Assembly (NCBI GenBank): GCA_015232935.1
Contig: JADFYT010000180.1
Coordinates: 1 to 5,144 of the forward strand
Source: Desulfamplus sp.
Lineage (GTDB): Bacteria > Desulfobacterota > Desulfobacteria > Desulfobacterales > Desulfobacteraceae
Length of the DNA stretch: 5,144 nt
Direction: 5' to 3'
The translations under genes were made by a program, and so were the position numbers. Positions within the stretch are counted from its first letter, which is position 1. Every line of letters begins with the position of its first letter. This document shows positions 1 to 4,456 of the stretch, piece by piece. The notes below the pieces were generated by a model. The model was not told where the DNA came from and made no database searches. It saw only the letters and a list, made by a program, of their open reading frames with translations.

Positions 1-369
1 AATGATGATTTTATGGCATATGTCAAAGAGGGGCTGGAGCAGTATGAGCTTGCGGCTGAGAATACCCGTCTGTTTGCTCTTGCGAAGCAGCAGAATACAA
101 AACTGTTTGAGATGAACAGCACACTAAATGAGTCTGCAAAAAAAAGGGCTGATATATTGAAAGATCTGGATGCCAAAATAGTTGCAAAATCCAATCTGAT
201 TGCCAGAACAAAGGATGGCATTGAAGCTCAAAGAGACCGGATCAAAAAACTGATGCTGGAAAATGGCCTGCTTGATCATGAAAAGATGAACCGGTTTTAC
301 TGGATTTTGCTCGATCAGCTTGTACTCGATTTTCAAAATACGGATGGCGGGAAAAATGCACAACGGTAA
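1..369 (+). CDS. C-terminal part of a probable response regulator (5' end outside window), coiled-coil tail
   Basis: The reading frame is open from base 1 and ends at TAA 367-369, so this is the 3' part of a longer gene; the ATG at 13 is probably internal. The visible 122 residues are strongly helical and charged. They begin with a stretch (VKEGLEQYELAAENTRLF followed by AKQQNTKLFEMN) that resembles the last receiver helix and the linker of many response regulators. A long coiled coil rich in K, E, A and D follows, then a short aromatic/hydrophobic end (FYWILLDQLVLDF). No receiver core, HD, GGDEF or DNA-binding motif is visible, so the response-regulator call is inferred from the tail alone. 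The stop lies 14 nt inside the next gene, suggesting one operon with translational coupling. A similar linker (QN....EM...L) follows the receiver of the next protein, which supports a related origin. An A8 run at 138-145 is the only sequence oddity. Confidence 0.75.
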   Translation, partial: NDDFMAYVKEGLEQYELAAENTRLFALAKQQNTKLFEMNSTLNESAKKRADILKDLDAKIVAKSNLIARTKDGIEAQRDRIKKLMLENGLLDHEKMNRFYWILLDQLVLDFQNTDGGKNAQR

Positions 370-2845
370 AAAAGAAAAAATCCTTTTGATAGATCATGAC
401 AGGGGGATGGGCGAAAGAATCGAGAAATTGCTGACCAGATCAGGATATGAGGTCAGATGGGTTAACTCCGCCTATGCTGCCATCGCTGCGTTTGAGGGGG
501 CATCCGAATCTCCATTTGCCCTTGTTATTTCTGCTTACAGAATGCCGGGGATGAATGGTGATGACCTGCTTGAGCATGCACGATTCATTGCCCCCTGCAC
601 CCAGCGGATGATGTTTTCTGACGTATCTGAAATGGCGGCTCTTGTCAACGCCGTTAACAGGGCAGCCATACACAGTTGTATTGTCATACCGTTCAAGAGC
701 GAGCAACTCGTGACTCAGGTCTTGCGAAGATGCGAGCAGTTCAGACGGATTCAAAAAAGAGAGAGCCTTAAAAAGGTTACAGAGCATCAGAATAGACAGA
801 TGTACGAGATGATAATCAACCTTAAGAAGAAAAAGGCGGTCTTTGAGCATAAGATCAATGAAAAAAAGAAAAAAATCAGGATGTTTGCCACCGGCAGGCC
901 ATATTGTTTTGAGCCATCAAAAGAGGGAAAATATGATTCAGACTCTGCTGTCAGGGAGTTCAAGAGAGCTGCCGACAGCCTCAAACTCTTTTTGGAGAGT
1001 ATGGGCTTTGAAATTACCGTCGGGTTGGAGGGGGAATATGGCATTGGCGGCGGGAGCGGCACTACATTGGAACCTGAAGAGATGAGGCTCGATGAGTCGG
1101 ACAGAAAGTTGTCAGATGATATTCTCAATCTTTTTTTCAGATGTGAAATATTGAAGTTGATTGAAAAAGAGCCTTCTGAAGCAACACAGAACGGGTGCTC
1201 CGACTCAGATCCGGGCAAGTTCTCTGAATCACATCTGAGCAAGTTCTCCGACTCAGATCTGAGCAAATCCTCTGAATCACCCCTGAACCAGCCATCTGAA
1301 ACACCTTTGCAAAAGTATCCTCTCTCCTTGAAAAAAGAGGATACTGAAAAACTGTCCGTTGAAAAGATGCATATTGCGACCAGGTTAAATGATACATCTA
1401 AAGCAGATCAAGAGAGGGGGTTGTCTAATCAGACAGAAGATAGAATCAGATATTATTTTGACACTGACCACCATTATTCTGATAAAGCCCAAAAAGGCGA
1501 AAGCAGTGATTATAAAGGCAAAACGGATAATAAACCTTTTGTTTTAAAAAATGCCCTTCTTGCGGAAAGACTCTCTTTGGAGCTTGAAGCTCCTCTTTTC
1601 AGTGCGGGAATCAATACCCGTCTTTCCGATGATAAATTGAAGATATTTGCCACTGCCGATGGTCAGCCACATTTAGATATAATGGGTACGGTTTCTGTTT
1701 TTTCTGAAATGCATATCCAGGGAGATGTTGACCACAGCACAAGAGATCTCAATTTCAGTGGAAATATTATTGTCAACGGAGCTGTCAAGGCAGGAGTCAG
1801 GATAAAATGTGCCGGTTTGACAGTGCATTCGGTTGAGGGTGCTCAAATCAATCTGACAGGAGATCTTGATGTCTCATCAGGTATTATCAACTCGGATATT
1901 GTAAATGTGCAGGGGAATGTCCATGCACAATACATTAATAATTCAAGAGTAAAGGCTCTGGGAGATATTGTTGTACAAAAGGAGATAACAGATTCCGAAC
2001 TTTTTTCCGGTGGGCAATGCATAAACGCCAATGGGCTTATAACTTCATCCTTTATCAATGCAAGAAAGGGGGTAGAATCCGGCAGAATCGGGACAGAAAA
2101 ATCTTCCCCGTCAAAACTTGAGGTTGGAACTGAAGGCATAATTGATATGATGGTTGCCGATCTTTATGAGCGGGCAGACAAAAAAAGATATCAGATCAAG
2201 GAACTGCATGACGAGCTTCTTGATTTTGAGTCTGAAGAAAAAATATTGCGTGGCAGAATTGCCGGTGCTGCCTATATTCAGGATCGAGCACGGATAGAAC
2301 TAAGAGATATTGAAAAACAGCTTCCCCGGATAGAGACTTCTGAGGATATTGAAGAGGTGAAACGGCTTTTCAAGTCAGTTAAAAACCTGAAGTCAAAGAT
2401 AAAGGCTTCGGAAAAGATAATTATCGAGGCGTTTGAACGTCAGGATACCATTGCAGAAGCTACCCTTTTAAAGCAGCATGAAATTGAAAGCCTTGACAGC
2501 CAGATAAGGGATATCATGCTAAAACAAAAGGCCATTAATGAATTTGGCGGTAGAACCAGACCCAAAGCAGAAGTGACAGTTAAATACCAGCTAATGTCTG
2601 GCACTATTATAACAGGCTCAAGATCCAGGCTTATTGTTGAGACAGATCACTCAGGGTGCAAAATAGAAGAGGTACTAAAAGCACATGCTGATGATGGAGG
2701 CTCCAAAGAATATGGCAATGATGGAAGCTCTAAAGGATATGTCAATGATGGAGGTTCTAAAGGATATGTCAATGATGGAGGTTCTCGGGATAATAAAGGT
2801 TCAGATTCTCTTTATGAGATGGTGATAAAGAGTGTGCTCAAATAA
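356..2845 (+). CDS. Degenerate receiver domain fused to FapA (DUF342) family protein
   Basis: An 829-residue protein from ATG 356, preferred because GGCGGG lies just upstream and the receiver fold starts at once (KILLIDHD). ATG 344 and TTG 320 are in-frame alternatives. Residues 7-125 form a receiver domain that lacks key residues: the phospho-acceptor Asp of the usual D-Y-R-M-P motif is Ala60 (ISAYRMPGMNG), the second acidic-pocket residue is His14, and the conserved Lys before Pro112 is Ile111. Ser88 fits the switch Ser/Thr position. A Lys-rich coiled coil (about 125-180) follows, then a poorly conserved, low-complexity region with five 8-residue repeats (282-321). Residues about 428-590 show the FapA beta-helix pattern (QGDVD, NFSGNIIVNGAVKAG, VEGAQINLTGDLDVSSGI, SKLEVGTEG). 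About 598-730 is a coiled coil, and 735-775 is the FapA terminal strand region. A 9-residue repeat tail (NDGGSKGYV) follows. In Vibrio, FapA is linked to polar flagellar assembly through FlhF; the role here is inferred. The protein has no signal peptide or membrane segment, so it is probably cytoplasmic. Confidence 0.9.
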   Translation: MHNGKKEKILLIDHDRGMGERIEKLLTRSGYEVRWVNSAYAAIAAFEGASESPFALVISAYRMPGMNGDDLLEHARFIAPCTQRMMFSDVSEMAALVNAVNRAAIHSCIVIPFKSEQLVTQVLRRCEQFRRIQKRESLKKVTEHQNRQMYEMIINLKKKKAVFEHKINEKKKKIRMFATGRPYCFEPSKEGKYDSDSAVREFKRAADSLKLFLESMGFEITVGLEGEYGIGGGSGTTLEPEEMRLDESDRKLSDDILNLFFRCEILKLIEKEPSEATQNGCSDSDPGKFSESHLSKFSDSDLSKSSESPLNQPSETPLQKYPLSLKKEDTEKLSVEKMHIATRLNDTSKADQERGLSNQTEDRIRYYFDTDHHYSDKAQKGESSDYKGKTDNKPFVLKNALLAERLSLELEAPLFSAGINTRLSDDKLKIFATADGQPHLDIMGTVSVFSEMHIQGDVDHSTRDLNFSGNIIVNGAVKAGVRIKCAGLTVHSVEGAQINLTGDLDVSSGIINSDIVNVQGNVHAQYINNSRVKALGDIVVQKEITDSELFSGGQCINANGLITSSFINARKGVESGRIGTEKSSPSKLEVGTEGIIDMMVADLYERADKKRYQIKELHDELLDFESEEKILRGRIAGAAYIQDRARIELRDIEKQLPRIETSEDIEEVKRLFKSVKNLKSKIKASEKIIIEAFERQDTIAEATLLKQHEIESLDSQIRDIMLKQKAINEFGGRTRPKAEVTVKYQLMSGTIITGSRSRLIVETDHSGCKIEEVLKAHADDGGSKEYGNDGSSKGYVNDGGSKGYVNDGGSRDNKGSDSLYEMVIKSVLK
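1199..1318 (+). repeat. Five tandem 24-bp units in the linker of the receiver-FapA gene
   Basis: Units start at 1199, 1223, 1247, 1271 and 1295. They encode SDSDPGKF, SESHLSKF, SDSDLSKS, SESPLNQP and SETPLQKY, a Ser/acidic consensus S(D/E)S-x-L-x-K-x. The first three units are closely similar at DNA level and the last two are diverged. The unit length is divisible by three, so copy-number change would keep the frame. The repeat sits in the poorly conserved stretch between the coiled coil and the FapA core, probably as a flexible linker. Confidence 0.85.
2690..2785 (+). repeat. 27-bp tandem repeat (3.5 copies) near the 3' end of the receiver-FapA gene
   Basis: Units start at 2690, 2717 and 2744, with a partial copy at 2771-2785. 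They encode DDGGSKEYG, NDGSSKGYV, NDGGSKGYV and NDGGS. The second and third units differ at only two bases, so the expansion is recent. The repeat forms a Gly/Asn/Asp/Ser-rich tail just after the conserved FapA C-terminal segment and about 20 codons before the stop. Confidence 0.92.
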
Positions 2846-2850
2846 TTTGA

Positions 2851-2880
2851 TTGAAAACTGTTCTGCTTTGATGATATTAA
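2851..2880 (+). promoter_or_regulatory. Putative sigma70-type promoter for the CheD-HDOD gene
   Basis: TTGAAA at 2851-2856 (5 of 6 matches to the -35 consensus) is separated by 18 nt from TATTAA at 2875-2880 (4 of 6). TG at 2872-2873 gives an extended -10 (TGa-TATTAA). A transcript would start near 2887 and carry a leader of about 130 nt that includes the hairpin at 2968-2997. The -10 lies in the loop of an inverted repeat, TTTGAT/ATCAAA, which could be an operator. This is pattern matching only; AT-rich DNA gives such matches by chance. Confidence 0.35.
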
Positions 2881-2909
2881 ATCAAATTCACTCGGCCAAC
2901 TGTATTTTG

Positions 2910-2949
2910 CTGGATGGATGTATAACAATCTGGATGGATAACAACAGGT
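2910..2949. repeat. Direct repeat of about 20 bp, two imperfect copies
   Basis: CTGGATGGAT occurs at 2910-2919 and again at 2930-2939. Each copy is followed by a related AT/AC-rich tail (GTATAACAAT and AACAACAGGT, alignable with a small gap). It lies in the leader between the promoter-like sequence and the terminator hairpin. It could be a duplication of the same kind seen elsewhere in the window or a pair of protein-binding sites. Confidence 0.55.
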
Positions 2950-2967
2950 GCAAGACCGTTAAACTTT

Positions 2968-3001
2968 CCCCCTTCGCTGTTTATTCAGGAAGAGGGGTTT
3001 T
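2968..3001 (+). terminator. Rho-independent terminator (or attenuator) upstream of the CheD-HDOD gene
   Basis: CCCC (2968-2971) pairs with GGGG (2994-2997), CTTC (2972-2975) with GAAG (2989-2992), and CTG (2977-2979) with CAG (2986-2988), around a six-base loop TTTATT. That makes 11 base pairs with two single-base bulges (G2976, A2993). A TTTT run (2998-3001) follows, and AAA precedes the stem at 2961-2963. It lies 122 nt after the receiver-FapA stop, so it would end that operon. It ends only 15 nt before the next ATG, so it could also act on a transcript from the putative promoter at 2851-2880. The GGAAGAGGGG arm is too far from ATG 3017 to be a normal ribosome binding site. Confidence 0.65.
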
Positions 3002-3016
3002 CTGGTAAAAGATTAA

Positions 3017-4360
3017 ATGCTCAATAGTAATGCAACACATATACCTTCGGGAAGTTTCAGAACATCAAGACAGAGTAATGTACTGTTCCAGGCATACCTT
3101 GGAACATGTGTGGGAATAGCTCTTTTTGATCACCATGCCCATATCGGAGGGATGATTCACATCCTTCTGCCCGAACCGGTTGGAACAAGCTCTCCTGAAA
3201 ATCCTGAAAAATACGCCTCAACAGGCCTTCCCCTGCTTATTGAAGAACTCTATTCAATGGGTGCAAAACCGTCAACAATGGTTGCTACAGTGGCTGGAGG
3301 AGCACTCGTAGGGCCTGTAAGCCATCAGGATATAAATTTAGATATCGGGGGGCGTTCAACAGAGATTGCAATCGAGATTTTATGTAAAGAGGGGATAGTG
3401 ATTAAAAAATCTGAAACAGGAGGATTTTTTACCTGTACCCTGGAGCTGAATCTCAACAATGGAGAGACTATCATAAGGCCGGCCTGGGATTATAAGGCTC
3501 ATACATCTATGGAAGCTGAAGCTCTTTCCAAAGAAGATATCTACAGAACAATCGACTCTCTGACTCCTATTCCTCAGACAGCTCTTAAAATTTTAAGAAT
3601 TGTCCAGCAGAATAGTTATACCATAGAATCTATTTTATACGAGCTTAAAAAAGATCAGGTACTGGCTGCAAGAACAATTCAGATGTGTAATTCTGCCATG
3701 TTCGGAGGCAAAATCAAAATCGACACTCTCAAGGACGCTCTGTTGATTCTTGGGGAGAGTGCACTTATAAACAGTGTGATCACTGCTGTCATAAGAAATT
3801 ATTTTGGTCAATCTGATGCCAATGGTTACTCTCTGTGCAAAGGGGGGATGTTTTTTCACTCTGTGGGCTGTGCCGTGACAGCAGAGATTATTGCTGTCAT
3901 GACTGGAAGGATAAATCCTCAGACAGCTTATACGGCAGGGCTTTTACATGATATAGGCAAGGTTGTTCTGGATCAGCATATCGCGAAATTCTCTCCTCTG
4001 TTCTTTCGGGAGCTTCATCATAAAAAAACAGACTATCTGACTGTCGAGGATAAGATACTTGGTATAAACCACTGTGAGACAGGCAGTATGCTGGCCGCAA
4101 AATGGAACTTCTCCAACGCTTTGACCGATGTTGTATTGTATCACCATTGTCCTCAAAAGAGTCACGATGATAACACAGAGCTTGTCAGCCATGTTTATAT
4201 TGCGGATCTTTTAATGTCCAGATTCAATACGGGTCTTGAAACAGACAAGATGAAGTCTGAGAACCTTAAAGAAATTTTATCCAACGTAGGGTTGTCAATT
4301 GCTGATCTGTCAGAGATTGTTGATTCAATTCCACTTTATATATTTGATTTAAACAGGTGA
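3017..4360 (+). CDS. CheD-HDOD fusion: chemoreceptor glutamine deamidase domain plus HDOD signalling domain
   Basis: A 447-residue protein. ATG 3017 follows an in-frame TAA directly and is the first possible start; no strong ribosome binding site is visible. Residues about 10-155 match CheD, which deamidates Gln/Glu side chains of methyl-accepting chemotaxis receptors. The catalytic Cys31 lies in LGTCVG and His48 in GGMIHILLP, 17 residues apart as in the characterised Thermotoga CheD. The family's usual Thr six residues before the Cys is Gln25 here. Further CheD marks are VAGGA (about 93-97) and EGIVIKKSETGG. Residues about 173-380 are an HDOD domain (LTPIPQTALKILRIV, QVLAARTIQMCNSAMFGG, DALLILG). 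It keeps HD-type histidines: His281, His311-Asp312 in LLHDIGK, His352, and His376/377. Whether it is a phosphohydrolase or only a scaffold cannot be told; most HDOD proteins are thought to be non-catalytic. The gene stops with TGA, and the next start-like ATG follows with no spacer. The product is cytoplasmic and probably tunes receptor signalling. Confidence 0.93.
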   Translation: MLNSNATHIPSGSFRTSRQSNVLFQAYLGTCVGIALFDHHAHIGGMIHILLPEPVGTSSPENPEKYASTGLPLLIEELYSMGAKPSTMVATVAGGALVGPVSHQDINLDIGGRSTEIAIEILCKEGIVIKKSETGGFFTCTLELNLNNGETIIRPAWDYKAHTSMEAEALSKEDIYRTIDSLTPIPQTALKILRIVQQNSYTIESILYELKKDQVLAARTIQMCNSAMFGGKIKIDTLKDALLILGESALINSVITAVIRNYFGQSDANGYSLCKGGMFFHSVGCAVTAEIIAVMTGRINPQTAYTAGLLHDIGKVVLDQHIAKFSPLFFRELHHKKTDYLTVEDKILGINHCETGSMLAAKWNFSNALTDVVLYHHCPQKSHDDNTELVSHVYIADLLMSRFNTGLETDKMKSENLKEILSNVGLSIADLSEIVDSIPLYIFDLNR

Positions 4361-4402
4361 ATGTCCACAATGACCAACCATGACAACCAGAGTCCTCAAT
4401 GA
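4361..4402 (+). CDS. Possible 13-codon leader mini-ORF before selA (first of two)
   Basis: ATG 4361 directly abuts the TGA (4358-4360) of the CheD-HDOD gene and is in the same frame. It runs MSTMTNHDNQSPQ and stops at TGA 4400-4402. ATG 4370, also in frame, has AGGTGA (4355-4360) at a good ribosome-binding distance and is the more likely start. The stop overlaps the ATG of the next mini-ORF as ATGA (4399-4402). The peptide repeats the N terminus of SelA (MTNHDNQ), so it is best seen as a by-product of tandem duplication that may help ribosomes re-initiate towards selA. Translation is not shown. Confidence 0.3.
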   Translation: MSTMTNHDNQSPQ

Positions 4403-4456
4403 CTAACCACGACAACCAGAGAGTGCGATGACCAACCATGACAACCAGACAATTTT
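4370..4456 (+). repeat. Three tandem 29-bp units carrying the selA start region
   Basis: Units start at 4370, 4399 and 4428. Each begins with ATGAC(C/T)AACCA(T/C)GACAACCAGA and then diverges. Each unit begins with ATG and would encode MTNHDNQ. The third unit is the true 5' end of selA. Because 29 is not divisible by three, each upstream copy runs into TGA exactly at the ATG of the next, giving ATGA overlaps at 4399-4402 and 4428-4431. A roughly 10-bp subrepeat (ATGACCAACC/ATGACAACCA) is visible inside each unit. Confidence 0.93.
4399..4431 (+). CDS. Possible 10-codon leader mini-ORF before selA (second of two)
   Basis: It reads MTNHDNQRVR from ATG 4399 and ends at TGA 4429-4431, which overlaps the selA ATG (4428) as ATGA. 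AGAG at 4389-4392 lies 6 nt upstream as a weak ribosome binding site. It is the second unit of the 29-bp repeat. Whether it is translated is unknown; the overlap geometry is that of termination-reinitiation coupling. Confidence 0.3.
   Translation: MTNHDNQRVR

Larger units (their letters stand above)
2846..3016. other. Intergenic region between the receiver-FapA and CheD-HDOD genes
   Basis: This 171-nt stretch has no convincing coding potential. It holds a promoter-like sequence overlapping an AT-rich dyad (TTTGAT 2867-2872 with ATCAAA 2881-2886, 8-nt loop), a direct repeat of about 20 bp, and an intrinsic-terminator-like hairpin near its end. The stop codon TAA at 3014-3016 directly abuts the ATG at 3017, so the downstream gene cannot start further upstream in its frame. 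Confidence 0.8.

Noticed and set aside
858..876. Two A7 runs (861-867 and 869-875), and the A8 run at 138-145, as programmed frameshift sites
   Set aside because: They encode Lys-rich coiled coil in uninterrupted frames, and nothing suggests that an alternative frame product is used.
843..1085. Plus-strand 80-codon frame overlapping the receiver-FapA gene
   Set aside because: It lies out of frame inside a well-supported gene and has no recognisable domain.
787..1266. Minus-strand open frame of about 160 codons with Ser-rich repeats
   Set aside because: It mirrors the Ser/acidic repeat linker of the receiver-FapA gene and has no family resemblance; the + strand frame is continuous through it.
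1843..2139. Minus-strand 98-codon frame
   Set aside because: It is antisense to the FapA beta-helix region, whose repeating Gly/hydrophobic pattern is clearly coding on the + strand.
2885..3001. Riboswitch (for example a c-di-GMP type) in the leader of the CheD-HDOD gene
   Set aside because: Apart from the terminator-like hairpin, no known aptamer consensus could be recognised by eye.
4317..4344. Possible selA promoter (TTGTTG, 16-nt spacer, TATATT) inside the end of the CheD-HDOD gene
   Set aside because: The -35 matches at only 3 of 6 positions and the AT-rich context makes a chance -10 likely.
4370..4456. CRISPR-like array before selA
   Set aside because: The units are directly tandem with only a few variable bases between cores, not repeats separated by unique spacers.
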